Part shown: positions 25,111-38,380 of the stretch, piece by piece | How positions within the stretch are numbered: position 1 is the stretch's first letter | Layout: the number at the start of each line of letters is the position of its first letter | From: Primulina eburnea | Lineage: Eukaryota > Streptophyta > Magnoliopsida > Lamiales > Gesneriaceae | Length of the DNA stretch: 64,000 nucleotides | Assembly: GCF_022965805.1 (NCBI RefSeq) | Contig: NC_133116.1 | Span: forward strand, 7,522,601 to 7,586,600 | Direction of reading: 5' to 3' | Notes under the pieces: model-generated | Databases searched by the model: none | The model's input: the letters and a program-made list of their open reading frames with translations, nothing else | Told to the model about the DNA's origin: nothing | Position numbers and translations under genes: made by a program

Positions 25111-26843
25111 TATATATATTTATAAGTGCGACTAAAATATTTAAACTTATTTTTATAGCTAACTATTTTAATTTTTCTATCAGATTCGTATTTTATGATA
25201 TTATTAGTATATTAAAATTCATAATTATTGATATAAAATCTACTAAATAATTTATTAAATTCTTTACTTTCAATTCTTAGTTAAAAAATAATAAAATATA
25301 TTAGTATTAAATTTCATATAATTATATTATTATATACTTATCATGTTATTGTACTATTGCATATATAATTATTTTTTTCTTATATCTTCATGTGATACTA
25401 TAATTTATTACTTAATTAGAAACTACACTAAAATATAATTACAAATTTGCATTAAAATAATAAAATAACATGTAGAAAGAAAATTAAAAGGATAAAATAT
25501 TTAAATTCAGTATAAAGATGGATTATTTGAGAAAATTAATTTAGGAATTATATTTTATTCTTGAATTGATATAAATTATTACAATCAATGTATATTGTAG
25601 TGATAATTCATTAGCAATTGTTAGACTATTAATTATATATGATGTGGAATAATTAGGCTACTAATTAATTATATATTAGGTGGAATAAATAAAAAAATTT
25701 GATATTTCCTTTTTACACTTACAACAATTAGAAATTTACAAATATATCTTTATTGAATTTTTAGATTTGTATTGATGAGGATGTCATTTTTATCTTTTGA
25801 CAATTGAAAAAATTGTCAATTATCTACACTTACGTAGGTTTATAGATAAAAAAAAATATATTTTTATTATCAAACATATATTCATTTTTAATGCATAGAT
25901 TCCTCATAAATTATGTAGAAAATTTCCATGCAATTAATCTAACAACACACAATTTAAGGGGATGGTAGAAAATTTACAATGAAAAACTTTGTTATTATTT
26001 TTACACTTTTATAAGTATAATAGTTAAATATATATTCTTTTAATATTTTTAATGTTTTTTTAAAATTAAAAAAATCTATTGTTTTAATATTTTTCTAAGA
26101 ATTATGTATCAAGAAAATGTTATTTCTCTAACGTATTTTTATTATCAAATATTTATTCAATTTGTATCTAACATTATTTTAAAAGATTCTATGTTGCAAT
26201 TTTTTATTAAAAAATAAAAACACTATTTTAATCCTTATGTATTTAATGATTGTGTAGAAAATTTTCATGCAATTAATCTAACAACACACAATTTATGAGA
26301 ATAGTAGAAAATTTACAAGAAAAAATTTGTTATTTTTTTTATACTTTTATAAGTATAATAGTTAAATATATATTCTTTTTAATATTTTTTGTAAGAATCA
26401 TGTATAAAGAAAATATTATTTTTCTAATATTTTTTTATTATCGAATATCGATTCAATTTTTTATGTAATATTATTTTCAAAATTTCTTATTTTACAATTT
26501 TCTATTAAAAAAAATAAAAACACTATGATCCTCATGTGTTTAATGAGTTCAAAAAAATAAATAGCTCAATTAAATACATAATCAATACATTACAAATCCA
26601 TTATCTCAAATTTGTCCCTAAATTTTATATATTTTTTCCACCAATTCCCATGCAATTAATACAAACAATGCATAGTTTTTAGGCAATGTAGTAAAATCAC
26701 AATAAAAAAACTTTGCCCATCATCCACACTTTTATAGGTACTAGCAAGAAGCACGTGCGATGCACGTGTATATTAATTATTTAATAAAAATTAAACTTTA
26801 TTTTTTAAAAAAATAAATCGAATTTTTTTTTTAATTTATATTG

Positions 26844-27018
26844 TGTTGGTAGAATAAGATTCACAAAACACGCTTTTAGTAAACACATTTTTCCTATTTT
26901 TAGTTTAGTATAAATAGTTCCTTTTCTTACTTTGGATACAATTTTGGAAGCTCATTTCTCGTGTAAGCCGAACAATGAAACCTCTTCTTTCTGAGAAAAG
27001 TTCTTATGAGTCTAAACA
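26844..27018 (+). mobile_element. 175-bp solo LTR with 5-bp target duplication
   Basis: Begins TGTTGGTAGAATAAG and ends TCTAAACA, with TATAAATAG near 26920. Flanks are TATTG (26839-26843) and TATTG (27019-27023). The paralogous site in Helitron member B (24042-24046) has a single TATTG and no insert. The size suggests a TRIM-type LTR. Orientation is set by the TATA box. Confidence 0.85.
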
Positions 27019-27382
27019 TATTGGTTTAGTCTTTTGTCATATTAGATAAATAAATTAATTAAGAACTTATATACTTTACTTTCAAAATTGTTTCTCAAAT
27101 TAAAATTCAAGCAATTGATTTTATGTTATATAATAAATTATAATGACCATAATATTTAGAATGAATTGAACTGAAAAAAATTTGAAAATATATGTCTGAG
27201 CACCACGTATAAGTTATAATAACGTAAATATCAATCAAATTATGGATTTTACAAATACATAAATAATAATTTATATAAGTGAAGCACACTAAGGACAAAT
27301 AATTATCAATTTAAAATATTTGTGGTTAAATCATCAAAATATTATCAATTATATTTATATTTTTCATTAAGCCATTAATTAC

Positions 27383-27384
<2 letters not shown>

Positions 27385-27446
<62 letters not shown>
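27385..27446. repeat. (AT)n microsatellite
   Basis: About 31 AT units in Helitron member C. Confidence 0.95.
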
Positions 27447-27449
<3 letters not shown>

Positions 27450-27479
27450 GTATTTGTATGTGTAGTGATTGTATATTGT

Positions 27480-27620
27480 TGGGATCAGGGAAAAATTAAA
27501 TGGAGTGAATAAAATTTTTAAAAATATTTTCTTTTAAAATTTGTCTTCAATAGTTTTTAGGCAGTTGAAAGATTTTCTCAAATGGTTAGAATATGAACCA
27601 CGTGAAAATTGTGGAAGACG
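27480..27620 (+). repeat. Truncated LTR-like fragment in Helitron member C
   Basis: GGGATCAGGGAAAAATTAAATGGAGTG through CACGTGAAAATTGTGGAAGACG aligns with the fragment at 24640 in member B, then stops abruptly and rejoins sequence that in B lies near 25360. It is the same capture with a later deletion. Confidence 0.6.
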
Positions 27621-29699
27621 AATATGTCATAAAATTGCATATATACTTATTTTTTTCTTATTTCTTCTTGTGATACTATGATTTATTATTCAATTAGAAA
27701 CTACACTAAAATATAAATACAAAATTGCATTAAAATCATAAAATAACATGTAGAGAGAAAATTAAAAGGATAAAATGTTTAAAGTTAGTATAAAGTTGAA
27801 ATATTTGAGAAAATTAATATAGGAGTTACATTTTATTCTTGAAGTGATGTAAATTATTACAATCAATGTATATTGTAGTGATAATTCATTAGCATTTTTT
27901 AGAATATTAATTATATATTATGTGAAATAATTAGGCTACTAATTAATTATATATTAGGTGGAATAAATAAAAAATTTTGATATTTCATTTTTACACTTAC
28001 AACAATTAGAAATTTACAAATATATCTTCATTGAATCTAGGATTTGTATTGATGAGTAGGTCATTTTTATCTTTTGACAATTGGAAAAAATGGCCAATGA
28101 TCTACACTTTTGTAGGTATATAGATAAAAAAATATTTTTATTATCAAACATATATTCATTTTTAATGCATAGATTTCCCATAAATTGTGTAGAAAATTTC
28201 CATGCAATTAATCTAACAACACACAATTTAAAGGGATAGTAGAAAATTTACAATGACAAACTTTGTTATCCTTATACACTTTTATAAGTATAATAGAAAA
28301 TCTATTCTTTTAATCATTTAATGATTTTTTTAAATTAAAAAATCTATTCTTTTAATATTTTTTCTAAGAATTATGTATCAAGAAAATGTTATTTCTCTAA
28401 TGTATTTTTATTATCAAATATCAATTCAATTTTTATGTAAGATTATTTTGAAAATTTCTTATGTTGCAATTTTTTATTAAAAAATAAAAACACTATTATG
28501 ATCTTCATGTATTTAATGATTGTGTAGAAAATTTTTCATGCAATTAATCTAACAATACACAATTTATGGGAATAGTAAAAAATTTACAATGAAAAACTTT
28601 GTTATTTTTCTAATACTTTTATAAGTATAATAGTTAAATATATATTCTTTAATATTTTTAATGATTTTTTTAAATTAAAAAAATCTATTCTTTTAATATT
28701 TTTATAAGAATATGTATCAAGAAAATGTTATTTCTCTAATGTATTTTTATTATCAAGTATTAATTCAATTTTTATGTAACATTATTTTCAAAGTTTTTTA
28801 TGTTGAAATTTTCTATTAAAAAAAAACACTATTATGATATTCATGTATTTAATGATTGTGTAGAAAATTTTTCATGCAATTAATCTAACAACACATAATT
28901 TATGGGAATAGTAGAAAATTTACAATAAAACTTTGTTATTCTTTTTACATGTTTATAAGTATAATAGTTAAATATTTATTCTTTTAATACTTTTAATTAA
29001 AAATATATATATATTTATTAAAAAAATATTCTTTTAATATATTTTGTAAGAATTATGTATGAAGAACATATTATTTCGCTAATGTATTTTTTATTATCGA
29101 ATATCTATTCAATTTTTATGTAATATTATTTTCAAAATTTCTTATTTTACAATTTTCTATTAAAAAGATTTTAAATTACAAAATTATGATAATTGATTTT
29201 GAAATTCAAACAAAGAAAATATTTAGTCTGATTTTGGTTATATTGTTCTTGATAACCATAGTCAGGTTAATGTCTAAATCTTAATCAATTTTAGTGGATA
29301 TTTAAAATACTGAATTTATAAATTTGTCGTATGTATAATCTTTTGCTACTAAAATCTTTACTTTTCTTACTATAGTCAAACTCTCCAAATTTTTCTAAGA
29401 ACTTCATATTTTATGAGATCATTAACATATTCAAATTCATAATTACTCATATAAATTCTTCTGATAAAATTATTTGTTAAAAAACCCATAAAATATGTTA
29501 GTATTAAACTTCACGTCATCATATTATTTTATATTTATCATGTTATCCTACTATTGAACATATAGGTAAATTTTTTTATATATCTTCTTGTAATATTATA
29601 ATATATTTATTACTCAATTAGAAATTGCACTAAAAATATAATTACAAAATTATAATAAAAGCATTAAAAAATGTAGAGAGAAAATTTAAAAATAAAACA

Positions 29700-29734
29700 T
29701 TTAAATGTAGTATAAAGATCAATTATTTGATAAA

Positions 29735-29769
<35 letters not shown>

Positions 29770-29953
29770 TAACATTTTATTATTGAAATGGTATAAATTA
29801 CTACAATCAATGTATGTTGTAATGACTATTTATTAGCATTTGTTACAATTTTACATATATATCCTTATATGATTTTTTGATTTCATATTAGTAAAGAAAA
29901 CATTTATGTCTTTTCACAATTGGAAAACAAATGGGTGATCCACACTTTTATAA

Positions 29954-30002
<49 letters not shown>

Positions 30003-30179
30003 TAGATATGTATATATATATATATGTATATATATAGATATCTATAAATATAAATTAATATAAGAATAACATTTTATTATTGAAATGGTATAAATTACTA
30101 CATTCAATGTATGTTTAATTCATATTAGTAAAGAAGACATTTGTGTCTTTTCACAATTGGAAAACAAATGGGTAATCCA

Positions 30180-30259
<80 letters not shown>

Positions 30260-31280
30260 TAATATAAGAATAACATTTTATTATTGAAATGGTATAAATT
30301 ACTACATTCAATGTATGTTTAATTCATATTAGTAAAGAAGACATTTGTGTCTTTTCACAATTGGAAAAAAATGGGTAATCCACACTTTTATAGGTATATA
30401 GATAGATATAGATATATAGATTGCACTAAAAATATAATTACAAAATTATAATAAAAGCATTAAAAAATGTAGAGAGAAAATTTAAAAATAAAACATTTAA
30501 ATGTAGTATAAAGATCAATTATTTGATAAAATTCATATATATATGAATAACATTTTATTATTGAAATGGTGTAAATTACTACAATCAATGTATGTTGTAA
30601 TGACTATTTATTAGCATTTGTTACAATTTTACATATATATCCTTATATGATTTTTTGATTTCATATTAGTAAAGAAAACATTTATATCTTTTCACAATTG
30701 GAAAACAAATGGGTGATCCACACTTTTATAGGTATATATATATATATATACACACACATATATATATATATAGATATAGATATCTATAAATATAAATTAA
30801 TATAAGAATAACATTTTATTATTGAAATGGTATAAATTACTACATTCAATGTCTGTTGTAATGACAATTTATTAGCATTTGTTACAATTTTACATATATA
30901 TCCTTATATGATTTTTTGACTTCATATTAGTAATATATATATAGATATAGATATCTATAAATATAAATTAATATAAGAATAACATTTTATTATTGAAATG
31001 ATATAAATTACTACATTCAATGTCTGTTGTAATGATAATTTATTAGCATTTGTTACAATTTTACATATATATCCTTATATGATTTTTTTGAATTCATATT
31101 AGTAAAGAAGACATTTGTGTCTTTTCACAATTGGAAAACAAATGGGTGATCCACATTTTTATAGGTATATAATATAGATATAGATATATATATAGATAAT
31201 ATAATATAGATATATATCTTTAAGGAGGGCATTTGTGTCTTTTCACAATCGGAAAACACATCAATGATCCACACTTTTAT

Positions 31281-31300
<20 letters not shown>
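29700..31300. repeat. Six-fold tandem/interrupted repeat of the Helitron 5' region
   Basis: The motif pair 'ttttattattgaaatggtat' plus 'gtaaagaagacatttgtgtc...cacaattgg...atccacacttttatagg' recurs. The first part is near 29773, 30070, 30275, 30549, 30817 and 30985. The second is near 29891, 30127, 30332, 30669, 31103 and 31222. Units are separated by (TA)n tracts of variable length. Confidence 0.8.
30183..30256. repeat. (TA)n microsatellite
   Basis: About 37 TA units directly after a Helitron 5'-end motif (ATCCACAC). Confidence 0.95.

Positions 31301-31354
<54 letters not shown>
31284..31354. repeat. (TA)n microsatellite
   Basis: About 35 TA units between the Helitron 5' motif ACACTTTTATAGG and the element's probable terminus. 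Confidence 0.95.
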
Positions 31355-31358
<4 letters not shown>

Positions 31359-32198
31359 TTTCATCTATCAATATTCCTGCCCTGTTATAATAATTAATTG
31401 ATATATACTTATAATGACATGATAACTTCAACTTGGATAAACTTTTGAAGTGAATAATATGGAGATTTTGTTTTGCATTACAAAGCAGAAAGTACTACAA
31501 GAAAAAATATACATTACAAAGCATAACCATGCTCGAATTAAAAGACACTGAATTACTTATTCTCAAGGATTCACCTCGCGACAAAATTAAAAGTAAATAA
31601 AATTAACCATACAATTCACGTCTTTGTTTTAAGATTAATCGAGTAGATTATGCTTTCACATAAACATTCGAAAGCTCGTGAGTTAGCTCTTTGTTCTCCT
31701 TATATTGTTTTGTTTTGGTGTCCCTTCAAGTAAAATCACCAAGAATGATAACCATGCATAATCATCACACTTATGGAATAATAACAGATAAAATATTATT
31801 GCTACAAGAACCAGCAAAAGATCAGATTACTCAGTAGCAGTAGACAAGCTCATTGAAGAATGAACTTAAAAATGTGATCTCTTATGTAGATCAAGAAGAT
31901 GTCAGACCACCAGAGATTGTTCCTCTCGTTTTCAGGTATAATTTACGTCAATCGCCGTTTCCTTCAAATAGGGAGCAACTCGTCTTAGAAATATGAAAAG
32001 TCAACTTCAACTTTCTTGAGCATTACAACTGATGAACTGCCAAGATAAGTGATCACATTTCGACAGCAAAAACCTTTCGATTCCTTGATTATATACTGTA
32101 GCCTTCCAGGGATAAGTTCTTGGAAATGAACAAAGCAAATCACAATCTTTGTTAGGCCCGACCCAGTAATTTCTATTATCCCCATTTGAGAGAGAACA
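31359..32198. other. Downstream region of the bHLH gene
   Basis: No gene. The part nearest 32198 is the probable 3' UTR of the minus-strand bHLH gene. The Helitron array ends at about 31358, so this is unique sequence of normal composition. Confidence 0.5.
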
Positions 32199-34493
32199 TC
32201 AAGGTTCGGTTTTCAGGTGTCCTGTTGGTAGAGAACCTGCAAAAGCTACTGGGGATCAGCTAAAGATCCTTGGCATGGAAATGATTTTGATTAAAGAATT
32301 TAAAAGATACCGCTGAAAACTTGGCTGTTTAGAGGACCACTCGTGTTAAAGCCCATATGAATGATATTGTGAAGTTCCCCATCCCACACACCGGGTACCT
32401 GCAGTAGATGATATAAGAAAATTTCCAGGAAAAATCAATTCTACATGTTGTTCAATACTCTTATTTCTAACAGAATGTCTGTACTACCTGAGTCAGTGTG
32501 ACTGATTGTAAATTAATGGGTCTTCTAAGTGTTTCTGAACAAGGAAGACTTGCTTGGATTAGTCCAGGTTGCGGCGAATGCAGTTGAGGAAAAGGCATGG
32601 TCATATCAAGTGGAAGTGCCGGCGAAGATGGCATACCAGCTCTAGGTTGTAGGATCTGTTTCCATGTAATTACTTGAGTTAGATAAGCGTCTGAGTTTAG
32701 GTAAATAACGAAATGGGCTGGAACACTACAGCTACTTCTTACATTTTTAGCCAGAAGAGCTTCATTATTGAAGTCTGCCTGTGGATTTACTGTTGCCAGC
32801 TTCATTGACAGGAACTGGAACATTGTGGAAACAGAGTTTCATAAGTTAATGAACCACCATCGGGAGGATTTAATATCATTCTACATGAATGGAATTATTT
32901 TCTAGTTCTAAAACTCTCCTCTTTTAAAAACATCATCCACACAAAAAAGTGGAGGAGAATTGTAGTTAACTATTGGTTGAAAAAGCATGAGTACTTGCCA
33001 CGAACCTCAACTTGTCGTTGAAGTGATTGCACATAGTTGATGATTTCATCGAGCATGACTGCTTTTCCAGTGACCTGCTAAGAAATAAGCAACAGATTTA
33101 GCACGTGAATATCCATGCACCAATTAGCCTTAACTAAACCAATTCTAACCTTGCTGCAACCAGGCACGAGATCCTGAAGGAATTTCATCCTTTCACTAAT
33201 CTTCTCCCTCCTTACCTACAGTATAAACTATTCTAAATTCACCACCAAAGGAAATTTCTACTGAAGCTTGCCATGTACAAAAGATACAATGGTATTTGAA
33301 ATGATGTTACAAATAGAAGACAGCAGATTTTTTACCCTTTCAGCAAGACTGTGGCTATTTGTTGCTTGTCCTCTTCGTGCTCTGACGTGTATGTATCCAT
33401 CCTTGGGTAGATCCGATCCTTGGGAGCCCTGCTTGCAATGTTTGCCACCGGGCTTACTGGTGGAATCGTGGTTCTGATCACCTTTTAATTTGGTTTCAGC
33501 TTGGTCCTTTAACAGTTCGCTAGGTGGCAGTGGGTCTCCAACAATTTCATCAAGTTCGGTATCCTGATATTTCGAGACAATTGAAAATCAGTAGATGAAG
33601 TATTATGTATATAGTACCTTTGTAGTAATAAAGATAATTAAGAGCTACTGGTTCATCCATCAGCAGAAAAACACTCGATATTCAACCTGAGGAGTTCTTT
33701 TTCTCTTGTTCGATCCAAGCCCAGAACCACAGGAATCCTCATCTGCTTCAGCTAACTCCTCTTGTGCACCCCGGTCGCTGAATTCAGCCTCATCAGACTC
33801 GTTAGCGGACACATCAACTCCATGTTTTGCTTCATCGTAAGACAGACGAAAACTCTGGCTTTTTCTCTCATTCTTGAGAGAAGACCCTTCAACAGGACGC
33901 TCCCCAGGTACCAAAGCCTGTTCCAGAACTCCTGTCGTGTCCACTAAATCATTTGGCCTTTGAATTGATCCAAATCCACGAGAATACGGATTCGAATGGT
34001 CTGAAGTGCTAAAGGGGTTCATCATTTCGGTAAAGTTCCCTCCACTGAAGCATGAAAACCTCGCTGCTCGCTCAATAAAAGCCGGATCAGTCGGGAAATG
34101 AGGCAAGCTTGGAGGAACCATTCCAGAAACAGCTGGTAAAAAGATACTCCCTCTTAACATTCCATTCTGCGTCCAATTCATACCTGCTCGAACTGGACCA
34201 AGGCCGCTCGAACTGCTAGCCTGATTTTGGATACTCGTATCGCAATAGCCTAAACTCTGTCCATTGATAGGATGATCCCAAACCGGAGGGCAAAAAGAAT
34301 TCGGCATAAAGGTGGTGGAACAAGCAGAAGACTCCACCATAGAATTTCCTAATCGAGTCATTCCTACAGATGCATTAGATAAATTGTTCTCATTTATTTG
34401 CCAATCTGAGAGTACATTTGGTGCATGATAGTTTACAGGATCCTCGACCATCTTCTCTTGCTCATGATTATTGTCCTTACAAGAAGTGTTCAT
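32199..34493 (-). CDS. bHLH transcription factor, bHLH49/62/78 (CIB-like) group (8 exons, 511 aa)
   Basis: Nuclear DNA-binding regulator; relatives bind E-box/G-box sites and promote growth and flowering responses (family knowledge). Minus-strand exons: 34493-33687, 33563-33336, 33215-33150, 33074-33006, 32814-32743, 32655-32488, 32398-32311, 32236-32199. All splice sites are GT-AG and the sum is 512 codons with TGA. The N-terminal half is disordered but carries the group motif [36 protein letters not shown] leads into the basic region with H340, E344 and R348, the H-E-R pattern of G-box binders. Helix-loop-helix residues [11 protein letters not shown] and [20 protein letters not shown] follow. 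The C-terminus ends in a KTEP-like tail seen in relatives. The start is the first ATG after an upstream in-frame stop. Intact and likely functional; exact orthologue not resolved. Confidence 0.93.
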
Positions 34494-35690
34494 CTCTCCT
34501 TTATCAGATACAAGATAATAACCGCAGTTCTTCACAGTTTCGGCTATGGATCAAGAAACAACCTGGAAAAATGTAGAATTAGATACAAACCACCCTAAGA
34601 AAAGCCCTAAAAATCCTATCAAATTCCATAATTGAGCAAAAGAAAGAAAGTAGCAGTGTCAAAGTATCCTACCAGGTAAAGCTGAAAAGGGAGAATAAAT
34701 AAATTACTTCAACCAATTTATGACTCGTGAATCCAAGAAAACACCATAGGACGCCAAACAAATGCATCGATTCCAGGAAAACATTAACTACTACAACTAT
34801 TTCCCAAGCTTTTTCACTGAAATTAAGCAGTCCTTCAAAAAACAAAGCAGGAAAGTCCATTAATGCCGAGAAGAAACACACAGGCAGTTCAATGAAGAGA
34901 AGCCAGCCAGTCAACTCAAACAGAGGTATTAATTGCAGTACAATAAATACAACTACAAAAACATTCATTAAGTCATTAGAAAAATCCAACGGTCGGAGAA
35001 AAAGCAACCCATTGAGTAAACAATCCGGAATACAGAATCCAAAGTGGGAAAAGAACAAGAACAAAGATACCATTTTCAGATTGTGTGTTGCCTTTAAGGA
35101 ACTCTACACTGTTTTAAGCTGCCCTTTTCTCTACTTTAACGAAAATCTCAAGTCTTTGCACAAGAATATTTAAACTCCAGACAAATTTGTAAAACAAATC
35201 CTGAAACTGGGCATTCAAGAAAACTAATCCGAAGAGATGATCAGGAAGCAGATACTAAACCAGCTGGACGAAATGAAAAGGAAAAGATGAGAGAAAACTT
35301 GTAGATTCTTTGGAGGAAATGGAGAGGAATGTTAAGTTAAGAAGACGCTTGATTTATGCCCACGCCTTGCATAAAAAAAGAGCGGTGTTCATGATTAACA
35401 AAGGACGTAGAGTAGTTACTTAGTTGAATGCACTTCTTTATTACGGTCAAATAAGTTTTTTGTTCTGTAAAGCTGTATCTCTTACTTCCCATCCTATTTA
35501 ATTAACTAATACAACCTTATTGTTTGATTTCGATTCCTCACCTAATATTTTTCCGACAAACTTATTGTATATTGTTTATTAATTTATTTGACTAACGTAA
35601 TTTAATTTATCACATTCATTTCAAAAAATAGTGATGGTGAATTTTATCGACATACAAAAAATATGATTTTGTGCCGAATTTCATATATTT
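34494..35690. other. Probable 5' UTR and promoter of the bHLH gene
   Basis: Less AT-rich than the surroundings up to about 35350, with CT-rich tracts on the minus strand (for example TTTTCTCTCATCTTTTCC near 35290) that look like a plant 5' UTR. A 5' UTR intron is plausible but the sites could not be settled. No coding signal. Confidence 0.45.
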
Positions 35691-35696
35691 ATTTGG

Positions 35697-36010
35697 TAGC
35701 TATTAAGATTGATTGAGCTAGCTCTTGAAGTTGAGTTAGGTCCAAATTCTAATCTTAACGTGGTATCAGAGCTCGAGTTTCACCGTTATGTGTTGGAGTG
35801 CCTATAATTAGGTCACACGTTCTATCCATAATTGGGTCATTTGTAAGCTCCACGTTCTAGATGCTCATTTCTGGGCGTGAGAGGGGTGTGTTAATTGTCC
35901 CGCATCGGTTGAATAAATAACTTGGGAGTTGCATATATTGGCTTGGACAATCCTTTCCTCTTGAGCTAGCTTTTGAGGTTGAGTTAGATCCATGAGTGCA
36001 AGAGAGTGTA
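35697..36010 (+). mobile_element. TRIM-like miniature LTR element, decayed
   Basis: Partial left LTR (about 35697-35757, GAGCTAGCTCTTGAAGTTGAG), then TGGTATCAGAGC (35761-35772, initiator tRNA-Met primer site), about 115 bp of internal sequence ending GTGAGAGGGGTG, then a right LTR starting TGTTAATTGTCCCGCATCGG (35889). The right LTR contains GAGCTAGCTTTTGAGGTTGAG, repeating the left. No ORF. Too small to be autonomous. Confidence 0.75.
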
Positions 36011-36076
36011 TCTAACAAATATAGAAGCTTAGTGAATGTTAATTTTACAGCATAAATTGTTTAAAAAATTAATTAA

Positions 36077-36080
<4 letters not shown>

Positions 36081-36122
<42 letters not shown>
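36081..36122. repeat. (TA)n microsatellite
   Basis: About 20 TA units in intergenic DNA. Confidence 0.95.
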
Positions 36123-36126
<4 letters not shown>

Positions 36127-38380
36127 CTGGATTTTAACATATTTTGAACCCAGAATTTGCGATGTCCCGAAAATAAAAGTATATATAAAAAGTTTACATA
36201 AAATTGCAAATGGTATAATTTGCATACTAGTTATAGTTTATTATCACAACATGCTACTCAAATATGGAAATCATGTAACGTTTCAAAAATTGCTTTTCAA
36301 TCACTTTAATAATTCGTTATCGCATAAATCAGTCACACGATATCAATATCCGTAACAAATTGAAATATCAATCACTTTAATAAAAATAAATAATGTATAT
36401 GATGACATAACCCAAATCTTTCCTAACACAAAGACATCCAAACATGTGAATCTAGAACAAAAGATTATATGTGTAAAAATTTTAATAAATATTATCCTAA
36501 CTTTAAGTGAAAGGTTCATGATGTGTACCTAATGTGTTTTATATGCAATAAACTTTATTTCGAGTTGTCCACTTTCTCCGCGTGTATTTTAGTAAATATA
36601 AAGAAAATCATGCCTTGAGTTACCAACTGACCACAAGCCAACTGTATTTCGTTTTATAATATTTAGTATATTATTTAATTCATTCCATCAGTAATATTAA
36701 TCATTGTCTTTTTTACCCTTGGAATAAGACCTCGTGTAATCCTTTATTTTAAAGACTTTGTTTGGTCAAGACTCAAGTAGACCCCTATGTCTTTAAACAA
36801 TTTATGGCCATTTTCAAATGTAATTTTTTTTTATGACCATGAAAATCGCAAAGTAAACTCATGATCATGCTAGGTTAAGTAAATTATATTGAACAAATTC
36901 TGTATGTCAAGCTCGTCTGATAAAATATTGGTAAAAAAATCGAACTCTTAGTCATTAAATCATATTTTGAAAATGAGTAGGAGTAATTTATTTTAATTAT
37001 TGTGTTCAAATGGATTTCTATTTATGTTTAGGCTGAACAAAATGAGAAAATTAATCAGTAGAATAAAATGTTTTTTTAAAATAATTATTATAACATAAAA
37101 ATATATTAAATCTCAGATGGGGCCTATCAAGTGATTGCGAGGCGCAGTCAACATTAAGAAAAAAAATAGTTTTGTAAGTTAATTAATTTATTCTTAAATT
37201 AATTAGTTAATTTTATTAGGGATTTGTTTTAGTATTAGTTTGCCTGGGGACTCGCATTATCAAGGACCCGAGTCACAGAAAACAGAATCATGGAATCTCC
37301 TCCTGCTTTAGCTTTACAAGTTTCGAATTTTATAAACTGTTTGCCCTTATTATTATTCAATGTTAATGAAATAGGAATTCTAAGGATTTGATCCATATAG
37401 TAACCATTCGTCGGGGATTTATTTTTATTTCTTTCACCGTATCGAAAATTATGACGTTAAAAATATTTATACCGATATCGTACTGAAAATTTAAGTATAC
37501 CAAAACTCGGTATATCAAAATTTACAACATGTATAATTAGCATGCCTATTATATTGAAATTTCGTGGTATACTGATATTTTGGTACGATATTAATATATA
37601 TCGTTTGATATCGAAAAATACATTATATTTTTTCAAAATTAACTTTATTATTTAAAAATATTATATATAATTTCGGTATATTCGATATTCGGTATATACC
37701 GAAAATTTCAAATTTCACACTGTCAGCGTATCGAATATTTTGGTATCGATATTATACCATACTGAAAATATCTGTATTTTTCAGTACGATAACCTCGATA
37801 TATCGAAAATTCTATATTTTTCCCTGCCTTAGTAATGTTAGACATTATGTCAGTAATGAAATGCTGGCACATGTTTTGCCCTCTGTTGGATATTTATTTA
37901 AAAAACATCACTTTTATATTTTTTTACTATTTTTTTTCATTTATTTGTTTTTCATTACAAAATATGAATGTACAAACACACAACGTATGTCCCTGATACT
38001 AATTTTTAAAATTTTCTCCCATCCAATATAATATAATATTCATAATCATAGAGTTGATATTTGACTACAAAGTTGGAATTAATTACGTGTACATGCAACC
38101 ATGGGCAAAAATCCTCGACGAGATAGTACAAAGAAGAAGACGATGAAATAAATCCAACCATACACCCTTTATCATTATTTTATATAATTATTATAATTAA
38201 AGAAAAGTTGATTAGATTCCTTAGGTCCCTAGCTTTACCTTGAATTGTTTATTTTTTATTAGAATATAAAAATAATAATACCACTGATTGTGGCATGTAA
38301 ATTTTTGCCTTTTTATATTAAACTTGTTAATTAATTTCGTACGAATAAAAATATTTTTAAGAAATTAGGTAAAGTTATAA
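36123..38380. other. Intergenic DNA with a possible MITE
   Basis: No gene supported. About 37410-37825 is dense in TATCGA/GGTATA motifs in both orientations, with CGGGGATTTATTT at the left and the inverted form TTTTTCCCTGCC at the right, like known hAT-type 'xTATACCGx' MITEs but without a clear target duplication. Confidence 0.4.

Larger units (their letters stand above)
23944..26740 (-). mobile_element. Helitron array member B, with captured LTR fragment
   Basis: 3' end: hairpin CACGTGC-ATC-GCACGTG, CTTCTTG and CTAG (23944-23947). The upstream limit is a junction identical to that of member A. An internal 5'-like start TCTATAAACCTACGTAAGTG near 25849 suggests the unit is itself composite. 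It carries a copia-LTR-like fragment (about 24640-25110). Member C aligns to it over most of its left part. No helicase or Rep motif seen. Confidence 0.7.
26741..31358 (-). mobile_element. Helitron array member C, with multiplied 5' end
   Basis: The 3' end is the same hairpin and CTAG (26741-26744). The last 5'-terminal candidate is TCTAATATAT on the minus strand at 31358 downward, preceded by A. Between 29700 and 31300 the 5' portion is repeated about six times. An alternative 5' start, TCTATATACCTACAAAAG, lies near 28123, so the unit may be several stacked insertions. Non-coding. Confidence 0.6.

Noticed and set aside
30120..31364. Minus-strand open frames rich in Ile-Tyr repeats
   Set aside because: They are translations of (TA)n microsatellites inside the Helitron array, as is the similar frame at 60214-60435.
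33762..33947. Plus-strand frames over the bHLH exons
   Set aside because: Shadows of the real minus-strand exons; no independent motif.
34669..35173. 134- and 148-codon frames on opposite strands upstream of the bHLH gene
   Set aside because: They overlap in the probable 5' UTR/intron region, are hydrophobic-repetitive or Lys/Asn-rich, and match no family I recognise.
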